A stretch of 64,000 bases of DNA from Cafeteria roenbergensis. Taxonomy: Eukaryota; Sar; Bigyra; Bicosoecida; Cafeteriaceae. The stretch spans positions 1,178,001-1,242,000 of the forward strand of contig VLTN01000001.1 in the NCBI GenBank assembly GCA_008330645.1, given 5' to 3'. The stretch's first letter is position 1. The number at the start of each line of letters is the position of its first letter. A program made the translations under genes and the position numbers. Below, in pieces: positions 10,018 to 21,100 of the stretch. Below the pieces are notes generated by a model. That model was not told the origin of the DNA. It saw nothing but the letters and a program-made list of their open reading frames with translations, and did no database searches.

Positions 10018-13000
10018 ATGGCAGCAGCTGCGCTGGTCCGCGAACTCGGTGGCGGCAGCGCTCGCGGCCCCGCGCGCCAGCCCGCGTCTGTGCCACCGAG
10101 TCCCGGCGACGGAAGGCCGCCCCATGGATGGGGGAGCGACAGCGAGGACGAGGATGCGGGCCAGCGGGCCGCGTGGACCTCGGGCCGCGCCGCGGCATCA
10201 GCAACGGTCGGCGGCAGCGAGGCGAGGCAACCTGCGTCGGCGCGGCGCGGCGCCGACGAGCAGCCGGTGAGTGGGGCCCCTTGCGCGCGCAAGGGGCGCG
10301 CTCCTTTGCGTCTTTGCGCCGTGGGCTGGAATGCGGAAGCCGAGGTGGGGGTGGGGTCGGAGGCCGTGCTCCGCGAGCGAGCCCGGCGGTGCGCGACAAA
10401 GGTTGCGGCAGCTCCGCGGTCGCGCCGCTTGCGCCGGCCCCCCGCTCGACGGTCTGCCTTCCTTCACAGCGACCTAAGCTGCCCTTGTGCCCCCTTCCCC
10501 CCTGCGCCCCGGGCCGCAGACAGCGCCGGCGTTCGATGGGAGCGCGTCTGGCTGGGGGCGAGTGAGCGCCGTTAGCGGCATGGGCGGCCGGGGCTGGGAC
10601 CCGGCAGCCGATCACGGGCACTCACACCCTCCCCGGACGAGGGAGCCAGACTCGTTTGCCGGCCACCCGCCCGCTGGAGCGGGCAGCGGTTCCGGGGCGT
10701 TCTCAGGCGCGGGGCCTGGCGCGCATCACGATGCCCACGACTACTCGCGTCCCCCCCCGGCGTGGCTGCAGTCCGCGCCCTATGCCAGCGTCTGGGCAGC
10801 GCCGCCCCAACCGCCCCCCTTTGGCGCGCCACCGGCATCCCACGTGCAGCCCGGCAGCTACGGCCCGCCTCCCGCCGCCCAGCCAATGAGCGCCACCATG
10901 GGCGGCTCTGCCGCTCACAGCCAGCCGCAGTTTCTCGGCGTGTCGGGACTGGCCGCGGGCGGGTGGCCGGGGTACGCGTCGGGCGCAATGGTCCGCGCGG
11001 AGGACGCGGGCGCCGTGGAGGCTGCCTTTCGCCGCCGCTACGCCCGCCTTCGCTCCGTGTACGAGGGCCGCATTTCGGCCGTTTGCGACAGGGTGAGGGA
11101 CTTTCTGAGGTCTCTGCGGCCCGCGCACGAGGGCGGCGACGCTGCGCTGGACGCCCTGCGGACGGGCGGGGCAGATGCTCGCGGTTTCGCGGAAGAGCGA
11201 GTGGCAGAGCTGCTTCAGGACGCCTTCGCGCGCGAGCGCGAGGACACGCTTCGCGGGCTGGCGGAGCGGGCCGCAGTCGCCGAGGCGGCGCTGGAGGAGG
11301 CGCGGGGCGCGAGCAGGGCGGCGCTGCAGCGGGCCGCCGAGGCAGACGCGCGGGCCCTGGAGGCGGCCCGGTCGGCCCACGGGCAGGGGGAGGAGGCGGC
11401 AGCGGCGTGGCGGGCGGCGCGCGAGCGGCTCCTGCACCGCTGCGAGGAGGCGGAGCGGCGGGCCGAGGACGCGGAGCGAGGCACGGACGCGGCGGCGCAG
11501 CGGCTCGGTGCGATCGAGGCGGAGGCCGCCGCTGCAAAGGCGCGCGAAGAGACGCTGGCGGGGCAGCGGGCCGAGGCGCAGCGCGCGGCCGAGGCGGCGG
11601 AGGCGAGGCTCGTGGCGCTGGACGGCCGTCTGCGCGCCTCCCAGGCCGAGGTGGAGTCCCTGCGGGAGGCGGCGGGGGCGGAGCGAGCGGCCTGGGCGCG
11701 GGAGCGGGAGGAGCTGGAGGCGCGGTTTCGCCAGACCCTGGCCGCGGCGGAGGGCCTGGAGGAGGAGGGAGCGGCCCTGCGGGAGGCTGCGGAGCAAGCA
11801 AGGGCGTCCGAGGCGGCGGCGCGGGCGCGCGTGGAGGACGGCGTGAGGGCCGCCGAACAGCTCGTCGCCGCCAAGGCCGCGGCCGCGAGGGAGGCGCAGG
11901 AGCTGGAGGGCCTGCGGGAGGCCGTGGCGGAGCGGGAGGAGGCCGTTCGGCGGGCCAGGGAGGCCGCGGCAGAGGCCAAGGCGCGCGGCGAAACCGCCCA
12001 GGCCCAGGCTGCGGCGGCCGCCCGCGAGGCGGAGGCCCGAGCAGCAGCGGCCGAGGAGGCAGCTGAGCAGCGCGCGGCGGCAGCTGAGCAGCGCGCGCAG
12101 GAGGCGGAGGCGGCGGCGGCTGCCGCCCGAGCAGAGGTCGCGACGGCAGAGCGAGCCGCCGCCGCCGCGCGCGAGGCCTCTTCGGACCACCGTGCCGACG
12201 CCGCGGAGGCTCGGGGCAGGGCCGACGCCGCAGCCGCCGCCCAGGCGGCCGCCGAGGAGAGGGCAGAGCTGCTCCGGCAGAGCGCGGACGAGCAAGCGCA
12301 GCGAAGCCAGGAGGCGCTGGCAGAGCTGCGCCAGGCCGCGAAGGAGGCCGAGGACGCGAAGAGGCTTGCCATCCACCAACTTCAGGAGGAGGCGGCGGGC
12401 AGCGCCCGCCACGCAGCGGCGGAGCTGGGCGAGGCTGTCGAGCGGGCGGGTGAGGCGGAGGCCGCCCTAGCCCGCGCGAAGGAGGAGGCCGCAGCCGTGG
12501 AGGAGGCGCGCGCAGCGGCGGCCGCAGACGCAGAGCAGAGCCGGCGGGAGGCGGCCGAGGTGCGGGCGGAGCTGGACACAGCGCGATCCACCATGCTCCC
12601 GCTGGCGGAGCACCGCGAGCTGCTTGGCAGAGCCAGGGAGGAGGCTGCCATGGCGGCACGGCGGTCGGCGGAGGCGTGGGCGGCGGAGCAGGCGGAGGCT
12701 GCCGCGGAGACCGCGGCCCGGGCGGCGCGCAGAGCCGGCCACGAGCTCGAAGAGGCGCGTCGGCGGGCGACCGCGGCAGAGGAGCGCGTGGCCGAGCTGG
12801 GGTCGGAGCTGGAGGCGGCAAGGGAGGCGGCGAGGGAGGCGGAGGAGGCCGCGGCCGAGGCGCTCGCAGAGGCGGAGGCGGCGGATTTGCGCCGTAACAT
12901 GGCCATCGCGCGGGCGTCGGAGGCGGAGCGGTGCAGGGCCGAGGCGGAGGAGTCCGCAGCGGCGGCGGAGAGGCGGGCGGAGGCCGCGGAGGCGGCCAGG

Positions 13001-15526
13001 AGAGAGTCGGAGTCCGCGGCCGCGGCGGCGGAGGCGGCTGCTGCCGAGGCCGCGGCGGCCGTGGCGGCGGTTACGGGCAGTGGCGCCGCGCCGGACGCCG
13101 GCGGGGCGATTGTGGCGGCCTCGCCGGCTCCGTCGGGCGGGGCTGCATCGTCCGCCGCGGCCGCAATCGCTGCCATGGCGGCGGGGGAGAGGGCCAAGGC
13201 AGCGGCCGCGGAGGGCAGGGCCTCGGCGGCCGAGGCGGAGGCGGAGCGGCTGCGAGGCCGGCTGGAGGAGGCGGAGGAGCGGACCAGGTCCGCGGAAGGT
13301 CGAGCGCGGGACGAGGCGGCCGCGGCGCAGGAGCAGCTCAGGGCTCGCGAGGAGGCGGAGGCGCGGGCGGCGGAGGCCGAGGAGGCGGCGGGGGAGGCCG
13401 CGGAGGCGGTGTCCCAGGCCAGGGCGGAGGCCGAGCGCGTGCGGGGCGGGGCGTCGGACGTGGCCCGGGGCAAGCGCGCGTGGAGGACCGTTGCCCGGGC
13501 GGCGGGCTCTGCCGTGGGGAAGTGCGCCGGGGAGTGGAGGGCCCTGCTTGCCGACGCCAAGGCGGAAGTGCGCGTGCAGAGCGAGGCGGCGGCGGCAGAG
13601 CTGGGCGCGGCCGCGCGGGAGATGCCCTGGCTGCTGCAGCAGCTGCACTGGAGCGGAGAGGCGGCCCGGAGGCGCGCCACGGACGGGGCAGCGGAGGACA
13701 GGCGCCGGGCCGAGGCGGCTGAGAGGGAGGCGCGGCTTGCAGCGGCGCGGGCGGAGGCGGCAGAGGCGGGAAAGCGGGACGCCGAGGCGGCGGCGGAGCG
13801 AGCCAGGGCCGACGTGGAGGCGGCTCGGCGGGAGGGCAGGGCTGCGGCGCAGGGGCGCGACAGAGCGCTCGAGGCCGCAGCCGACGCGGCGGCCGAGGCG
13901 GCCAGAGCCAACGCTGCGGCGGAGGCTGCCAGGGAGGCTCACAAGCAGCTCTGCGGGGAGGGCACCGCGTCGCTCTCGGCTCTGCAGGAGGCAGAGCGGG
14001 TGAGAGAGGCGCTCCTGAACAACCTGGGCAGGGCGCTGGCGGCGGTGGCCGACACGCTTGGCCTCGACCTCGCAGCGGCAGCGGGCGCGGACGAGCCAGA
14101 CACCGACGGCGGCAGAGCCAGCAGCGGGAGCCCCCGCCGTCTGGCCGGTTCGTTCCTCGCGGAGGGCGCGCGCGGCCGGCTGGCGGCGCCCCACGGCTCC
14201 CCGGCCGCGGCGCTGGCGGGAATGCGGTCGCCTCAGAGGCCCAGGCTTTCCGCAAGCGGTCTCCGGAGCAGCTCCGGCGCCGGCGCGGGCGCCGCATTGC
14301 GGGGCTCCGCTGGTGCGGCTGGCACTGCCCGTGAGGCTCTGCCGGTGGGGGTGCGGGATCTGTTGTCGGCCGACTCCGCGCGGTTCGCCGCGGCTCTGCG
14401 CCGGTTCACGGCGCTGCTGGCAGAGCACGCCCGATCGACGTCGGCGCGGCACGAAGAGCGGTCCCGGAGGAAGGAGGCAGCAGCGGCGGCAGAGGCTGCG
14501 GCCGAGGCGGAGGGGGCGCGCCGCGCCGCGGCTGAGGCCAGGGCCGCGCGCGACGTAGCCGTAGCCCGCCTGGAGGAGGATCGCCGCCGCGCCGACGCCG
14601 CGCGCGCCAGCAGCGCGGAGGCCCTGAGCAGAGCCGAGGCCGCCCTGCGCGAGGCGTCGCAGGAGCGCGACAGGGCACGGGCGGAGGCGGCCGAGGCCCG
14701 CGCAGCAGTGCTGGGAGCGAGAGAGGAGGCGGCAGACGCAGAGAGGCGGGCCGAGGAGGCGGAGGCGGAGGCCAAGGCGTCCCGGGAGGGCATTGCTGAC
14801 GCACTGGCTCGCGCTTCCAGCGCCCAGGGGTCGCTGGAAGCGGCAGAGCGGCGAGCGGCGGAGGCGGCCGCGGCAGAGGAGCGCGCCGGCGCGGCGGAGA
14901 AGCGAGCGCAGCGGTACAAGGAGAGCCTTCGCCAGCTCCGCGAGGAGCTCCTCAAGGTGGCCGCCGAGTCCGACCGGGCCATCGCGGAGCACAGGCGCCG
15001 CAGGGAAGTGGCCGAGGCGGCGCTGGCCGCCGCGCGGGGGGATGCCTCGAGGGCCACGGCCCGCTCCCACGCGCGGACGCGCCAGGTTCGCGACCTCAGG
15101 GAGGCCCTCAGGGCATCCCACGCCGCGCTTGAGGTCCAGGCGTCGGCGGCCGCGACGTCGGGGTTTGCGGCCATGGGCGGCGGGGCAGGGTCCTCCGCCG
15201 GCGGCGGGGGCCGTGGCGAGGCCGCGTCCGCGGCCGCGGGCCTTCACGCTGAGACTATGGCCACGCTCGAGCGCGCTCTGCGCAAGTCGCGTGCGGCGCT
15301 GCGGTCGAGGGCCAGCAGCGTGGAGTCGGACGGCAGGGGAGTGACGTCATCCAGGTGGACTTCCCGTGCAGGCGCCGCGGCCGACGAGCTTCCCACGTCC
15401 TCGCCCCGGCGCAGAGGCGGGACTGGGCGCGATGTGGGAAGTGCGGACGCGGCGTCCAACGACGGCGACGCGTCGTCCCTGGTAGGCATCCTGGCAGCCG
15501 ACGCTGCCAAGCCAGGCGCCGAGTAA
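10018..15526 (+). CDS. Giant coiled-coil protein, unknown family
   Basis: Exons 10018-10266 and 10520-15526, phase-0 intron GTGAGT...CGCAG; 1,751 residues; stop TAA. The N-terminal ~250 residues are low-complexity Pro/Gly/Ala/Ser, with an acidic patch SDSEDEDAG. A more distinctive segment follows around 11010-11230: FRRRYARLRSVYEGRISAVC and then a helical FAEERVAELLQDAFARERED. From there to about 15100 it is continuous Ala/Glu/Arg coiled coil, broken by Gly/Ser-rich hinges near 13070-13170 and 14080-14330. A late segment, AEKRAQRYKESLRQLREELL, is less Ala-rich and may be functional. Composition mimics CEP135 and the 40558-45689 protein, so similarity searches must mask it. A structural or cytoskeletal role is inferred from architecture only. 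It converges with the methyltransferase gene, 295 bp apart. Confidence 0.75.
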
Positions 15527-15821
15527 GGCGCGCGCCTGCTGCCGCTGGCGCCTGCGGCGGGTGCTGCTCCTCCCGCCCATTCGCTCCCTGCGCGCGCCAA
15601 ATTCATCAGTGCACATGCTGCTGGCTACATGTGGGGTCCTCAGAGTACCATCGTGAGTGTGAACGAGTCGCGACAATTTTGCAGGTTCGCTGTCACATTG
15701 GCACGTCGCGTTGCGCCCACGCCAGCCACCGCATGCAGACCGGACCGCAAAACCACGACCAGTGCCTGACGGGCGCACACGCAGGAAGGGGGGGGAGGCG
15801 AGGCCGGGGCACGGCCGTCAT

Positions 15822-18023
15822 TCATTTTGAGATGCGCGCTGTGACGATGAAAAACCCAATTCCGTCGGGCGACGAGGCCTTGGCAACAGCGCCTTGAGGC
15901 TCGAAATCCACGGCGCCTCCTGCACTGCCCTCGGGCGCATCGCCGTCGTCGGCGATTCCCAGCGGGTCCCCGCCAGCGACGAGCCGGAACGAGAGGCCCT
16001 CGCGCTTGGCCGCCGCAAAGAAGCGCGCGGCTTCCGGCCTTCGGTGACGGTAGGCCAGCAAAGCCACAGGTGCCGGTGCGCCAGGGGCGGCAGGCGCTGT
16101 CGCTGATGCTGGCGGCGAGGGACCCTCACTGGTGGCACGCGCTTCCCCGGCGAGCCCTGCGTCCCGCAGCAGGTGCAACAGTGTTGCCAGCAGCGGCTCG
16201 TAGCCTTCAGGGTCGTAAACCACATCGGCCAGGAGCAGAACGGGCGCAGGCGGAGCGGCCGGCGCTGCGTCACGCAGCGCTGTCATCACGGCCCGGGCTG
16301 CAGCCGCGTCGCCCCACGGGAGCGCTCCCACGAAGATCTCTCTCCTGCTGGAGTCTCTGGCCGCGCCGGCGGGGAGGACTGGCGCCTCGCCGCCGCGAGG
16401 CAGCACCTCAGGGGCCAGCCCGTTCAGCGCCACGCTGGCAGCCATGCCAGGCACGGCTCCCTCCAGGTCGGTCACAGCCAGCGCGGCAGGACGGCAGAGC
16501 AGCGCCGCAGCGATGCCGGCCAGCCCCGTTCCTGACCCGATGTCGACCACGAGCCTGCCTCGAACAAGGTCGCACAGCGATGTGCGGCCAGTCGACGGGG
16601 CGCGGTCCGCACCCCCAGGCCGGGCGAGCATTTGGCAGAGCCCCGCCGCCGCGTCCCACACACGACCCTCCATCGAACCCTCCTCCCCAGCAAGCCCCAC
16701 CCAGGCCCGGGCGTCGTCGCCGGCCGGGACCACGCGCACGGGCCGCCCCACCGGGCACTCCGGTGCCCAGGCTGCCTGGGCCCAGGCCGGTCCCGGCCCG
16801 TCGCTCGCGGGCGCCCCAGTCAGCGGCCTGGCCCCTGCCCCGGGGGCATCGCCAACATGCGCGTCGGTGGCAACGCGCAAACGCAGCGCCAGAGGCAGGC
16901 ACTCCGCCCGCCCGCTCCTCCCTCCCGTGTCCTGTCGCGCCTGCAGCAGCAGAAGCACATCACCAGCGCCCGCTGCGCCACCCACGGCAACCTCCAAGCG
17001 GAAGCTGCCGTCGGAGCCAACGGACACAGCGCTGCTCGACGCCGCGCCCAGCCCCTCAGACACGCGCATCTCCGCCGGCGGTGTCGTGCAAAAGACGTCG
17101 ACGGCGGCGCGGCGGATGTGCAGCCGGGGAGCGGCCAGGCTCCTCTGGCCGTCGGCCTCTGACCGGCTCCCAGCGCGCGCGACATCAATCATGACGGTCC
17201 AGGGAGCGAGGTCGGGAGCGCGGCGCCACAGCCCGAACTCGTTGCCGAGGCGGCCCTCCAGACGCAGCCATCGCGCGGCGGGTCCCCTCACGGAGCAGCC
17301 CTGCCGCCGCGCGCAGAGCTGGACGAAGTGCGAAGTGCTCTGCTCGCCGTACCCGGGGAGTGGTGGCTCCACGAGCCCTGCAACGGGCGGCGACGTTAGG
17401 AACAGCCGCGCCAACCGGGAGTGCCACGGGGCCGATGCTGCCGCGCTTGTTGCCGCGTCGCTGGCGGCGCCGCTGGCTTTCAAGGCTGGACCCGTCGAAT
17501 CCGTCAGGCCCCTTGCAACAGACCGGCAAGAGAGCGACGCGGACGTCAGCGCGGTTGCGCCTGGGGGCGACCACGCAAGCGCTGCTTCGGCCAGCGCGGC
17601 GGCTGGCTCCCCTGCGCAGCGCTCAGCCGCGGAGCGCGAAAGTCGGATGAGGCACTTGCACACCTGCGCCTGCACGCTGTCCACTGCCTTTCCCCGGTCT
17701 GCAGACGGGGCCAAGCTCACAGCCGAAAGTGCCCAGCCTAGGGCCGCTTCCGACCAGGCAGCCTGGGCTGCATCCCGTTGGGTCGCAAGTGCGGCAGCGG
17801 CGTTGCTGCAGCACAGGCAGATGTCGCGGGCGAGGTCCCGGCACGGCCTGGCCTCGAACGCGAGTCCGCCCTCTGCAGCCCCCTCGGCAAACTCGCGGGC
17901 GGCCTCGTCTGCATTGCCCGCCCGGAAAGCAGCCCTCCCGCGGTCGAGCCGGGATTGCACGGCCGCGCACGCGCCTGCCTTGGCCATTTTGTCCGCGTGC
18001 GCTCCTGGCCCCGCGGCTGCCAT
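15822..18023 (-). CDS. TPR-like plus family-16 (METTL21-type) methyltransferase
   Basis: Single-exon minus-strand gene of 733 residues, start ATG at 18023; an alternative in-frame ATG lies 12 codons in (MAKAGACAAV). The N-terminal ~170 residues are helical with a TPR feel (RGRAAFRAGNADEAAREFAE). The C-terminal third is a Rossmann methyltransferase: SAM-binding motif RLVVDIGSGTGLAGIAAALL near residues 488-508, acidic motif AVTDLEG, and LLLADVVYDPEGYEPLL near residue 597, the pattern of the protein-lysine methyltransferase family 16 (METTL18/21/EEF1A-KMT relatives). A protein lysine is therefore the likely target, but this is inference from family. A large Ala/Gly/Pro middle region is unassigned. 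It diverges from the DOT1 gene across only 111 bp and converges with the coiled-coil gene on its other side. Confidence 0.8.
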   Translation of the reverse strand: MAAAGPGAHADKMAKAGACAAVQSRLDRGRAAFRAGNADEAAREFAEGAAEGGLAFEARPCRDLARDICLCCSNAAAALATQRDAAQAAWSEAALGWALSAVSLAPSADRGKAVDSVQAQVCKCLIRLSRSAAERCAGEPAAALAEAALAWSPPGATALTSASLSCRSVARGLTDSTGPALKASGAASDAATSAAASAPWHSRLARLFLTSPPVAGLVEPPLPGYGEQSTSHFVQLCARRQGCSVRGPAARWLRLEGRLGNEFGLWRRAPDLAPWTVMIDVARAGSRSEADGQRSLAAPRLHIRRAAVDVFCTTPPAEMRVSEGLGAASSSAVSVGSDGSFRLEVAVGGAAGAGDVLLLLQARQDTGGRSGRAECLPLALRLRVATDAHVGDAPGAGARPLTGAPASDGPGPAWAQAAWAPECPVGRPVRVVPAGDDARAWVGLAGEEGSMEGRVWDAAAGLCQMLARPGGADRAPSTGRTSLCDLVRGRLVVDIGSGTGLAGIAAALLCRPAALAVTDLEGAVPGMAASVALNGLAPEVLPRGGEAPVLPAGAARDSSRREIFVGALPWGDAAAARAVMTALRDAAPAAPPAPVLLLADVVYDPEGYEPLLATLLHLLRDAGLAGEARATSEGPSPPASATAPAAPGAPAPVALLAYRHRRPEAARFFAAAKREGLSFRLVAGGDPLGIADDGDAPEGSAGGAVDFEPQGAVAKASSPDGIGFFIVTARISK

Positions 18024-18134
18024 CCCGCCCTTTTCTGCCCAAGGGTGAGTGGGGGTCGAACAGGCGACTTTTGCTCGTTTTTTTTCGCTCTGTGCTCGCT
18101 GCCGCGCTCGGGTAGTGAGCTCGTGCGCTGCGCG
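18024..18134. promoter_or_regulatory. Compact bidirectional promoter between two methyltransferase genes
   Basis: Only 111 bp separate the start codons of two divergent genes. The interval holds a short T-rich tract (TCGTTTTTTTTCGCTCTGTG near 18076-18095), unusual against the GC-rich background. Shared regulation is inferred from spacing. The size depends on the DOT1 start at 18135 being right; later in-frame ATGs exist. Confidence 0.4.
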
Positions 18135-21100
18135 ATGCAGAGCCCCGCCATGCGTGCGGCCTCTCTGGGTGCCACTGCTCCGGGCGAATCACAAGGGTAT
18201 TGCGACCACGGGCTTCTTCCGGGTGTAGACGTTCAACCCCTGGGGCAGGAGGCGCGGTCTGGCTGCGAGGGTTGGCCTGAGAGCAACCCACTTGCGCGGC
18301 AGTGTGCCGCTTCGTGCGGCTCTGAACGCGTTGGCATTGGCGAGGGTGGGCGCCGCCACCAAGCCCCTTGCTCGCGCATTGTTCAGAGCTGGGCGGGGCA
18401 GTCGCACGCCTGGGCGCGCTGCGCTTGCGGGGCAGGCTCTTGCTTTGGCGGGGCTGCGCTCATGAGCTGCAGTGCCGGACGCGGCCCGCGACAACGCAAC
18501 GCCAGGCTCGCGGTGCGGGCAGCCAAGCCACAATCAGCGTCGCGGGAAACCGACCTCGCGGCAAGCGCTTCCAGCGACAGCGCGGCAACATCCGGTGGCG
18601 ACGGCCCTCCTGGCTGGGGCCCGGCTCCCAGGCAAAGCGCTCGACCCGGCCTGGAAGTGTCAGCGTCGCTGGCTCGGCGTTCCCCCGCTCCTCCGGTCAC
18701 GACAGGTGCGCGGGCGAAGCCGCTGGACCGGACAGTGTCGTCTCATAGCGGAGCAGAGGGTGCCAACGGGACGGATCTCCGCCCGGCCGGATACTTCGCT
18801 GGCCCGCTGCCGCTCCCGGCATCGCGCAGAGGCGCCAGAGCCCTCGCCGCCGGCACAGCCGTTACTGTTCGAGCTGGCGGTGCGTCTGGCGCTGCCGCCA
18901 TTGCCAGCGCAGCGTCGCCTGGATCACGATTCACTGACGCCTCCGTTGTTGACGCGGGCTCGCGCTGGCGCTCTGGCCACGGCAGTCCCATCGGCGGCTC
19001 CGCGCCCAGCCAATTCGGAGCCGCGCATCTGGGCGCTGCTTCTCGCCGCCCCGGGGCCGCCGACCCGGACAACACCCTGCCCGGGGCCGCCGCAACCGGC
19101 ACGCGCTCCCCTCTGCACCGGACTGGTGTCAGCAGCCGCCAAGCAAAGGGGGCCGCTTCTGCCGACGCGTCGCCGGCGACGCGTCGGACTGCGCCGATTC
19201 GTTCGGTTGCGCCCGGCTCGCAGGCGGTCGAGCCTAGCGGACCTGGGTGGCGCGGGCGCCAGCAGTGCCGCTCAGCAGCAGCCCTCGCTCGCTCGCCCTA
19301 CTCCTCGTCCTCGGGGTCACCGTCGTCCGTGGAGGAGCCGGCGGCGGGTGATCCACCGCCCTCGGTTGCACTGACGGGACGGCCATGTTTCGCAAGCCGC
19401 AAGCATCGCTCGCTTGGTCGCGTGCTTCCGGCCCGCTCACGGGCTATTTTGAGCGCTTCTGCTCTGAGGGGCGTGAGCGCAACTGGTGCAGCAGCGGCCC
19501 GGCGCGCAAAGCGCAGATCTGCGGCTCGATGGGACCGCGCCACCTCCGCCTCCTCGAGCTCCGGCTCCAGCTCCAGCGGCAGCGAGCGTGGTGGCATCAC
19601 CTCAGGCGACCCTGGCGCCGGCGATTGGACCCGGAGCAGAAGGCTAGAACTCGGAATGCCCTCGGCGCCAAAGCGAAGCCGCCTCAGTCGCAGCACCATT
19701 GCGGGCTGGCCGGCAGAGCCATCGGCGCACGCTCCGAACGGGCAGGCGTCAGCGGCCCCTGCGGCTCGTGCGTCGGATGCCCCTGCAGCGCGTGCGTCGG
19801 ATGCCCCTGCAGCTCCGGCGTCGGCGGCCCCTGCGGCTCGTGCGTCGGACGCCCCTGCGGCTCGTCCTTCGAATGCCCCTGCAGCTGCTGCGTCGGCGGC
19901 CCCTGCGGCTCGTGCGTCGGACGCCCCTGCGGCTCGTCCTTCGAATGCCCCTGCAGCTGCTGCGTCGGACGCCCCTGCGGCTCGTCCTTCGAATGCCCCT
20001 GCAGCTGCTGCGTCGGCGGCCCCTGCGGCTCGTGCGTCGGACGCCCCTGCGGCTCGTCCTTCGAATGCCCCTGCAGCTGCTGCGTCGGCGGCCCCTGCGG
20101 CTCGTGCGTCGGACGCCCCTGCGGCTCGTCCTTCGAATGCCCCTGCAGCTGCTGCGTCGGCGGCCCCTGCGGCTCGTGCGTCGGATGCCCCTGCAGCTGG
20201 TGCGTCGGCGGCTCCAGCGGCTCGTGCGTCGGACGCCCCTGCGGCTCGTCCTTCGAATGCCCCTGCAGCTGCTGCGTCGGCGGCCCCTGCGGCTCGTGCG
20301 TCGGACGCCCCTGCGGCTCGTCCTTCGAATGCCCCTGCAGCTGCTGCGTCGGCGGCCCCTGCGGCTCGTGCGTCGGATGCCCCTGCAGCTGGTGCGTCGG
20401 CGGCCCCTGCGGCTCGTGCGTCGGGTGCCCCTGCAGCTCGTCCTTCGGATGCCCCTGCAGCTCGTCCTTCGGATGCCCCTGCAGCTCGTCCTTCGGATGC
20501 CCCTGCAGCTCGTCCTTCGGATGCCCCTGCAGCTGGTGCGTCGGCGGCCCCTGCGGCTCGTGCGCTGGGGTTGCGTGCATGGGCCGCTGCAACCGTTTCC
20601 GCGCGGGACGCAGCGCTTGGCCGGGCCATCACCGCCGCGGCTGCCGCGGAGTCGCTGCTGGCTGCGGGTCGCCCCTCCGATGCGAGTCTGCCCCCAATGA
20701 GGAGGAATTCGGGGAGGAAGCGGAGGCGAGACAAGGAGAATCCAGCTGCCCGGCTTAGGCAGCGTGTGTTGGCTCACCCGCCAGCGACGATGCGCACAAT
20801 GCTGCTGCGGGTGCAAGACAGGGTGGCTGCGGCGGTGGGCGTGGCCAGCGGCGCTTGCGTCGAGGACCGAGCGATGCGCGAGAACAGGGAGGCGGGCTAC
20901 CTGCACGCTGGCAGGGTGCGGGGCAGCGTGCTCGAGCGGCTGGCCGGGGTGGTGAACCTGCGGCCGCACGACCTCGTCGTGGACGTCGGCAGCGGGGACG
21001 GGTTCGTGGTTTCGGGCCTTGCAGCGATGTTCGGCTGCCGGTGCTTCGGTGCGGAGCTGGTGCGGAGCCGACACAACAGCGCGGCGCTTGTGACCGCCGC

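Noticed and set aside
12467-15247. 926-codon minus-strand ORF opposite the coiled-coil gene
   Set aside because: Arg/Leu/Gly-rich text typical of antisense to Ala/Glu/Arg coding; no domains, no splice logic.
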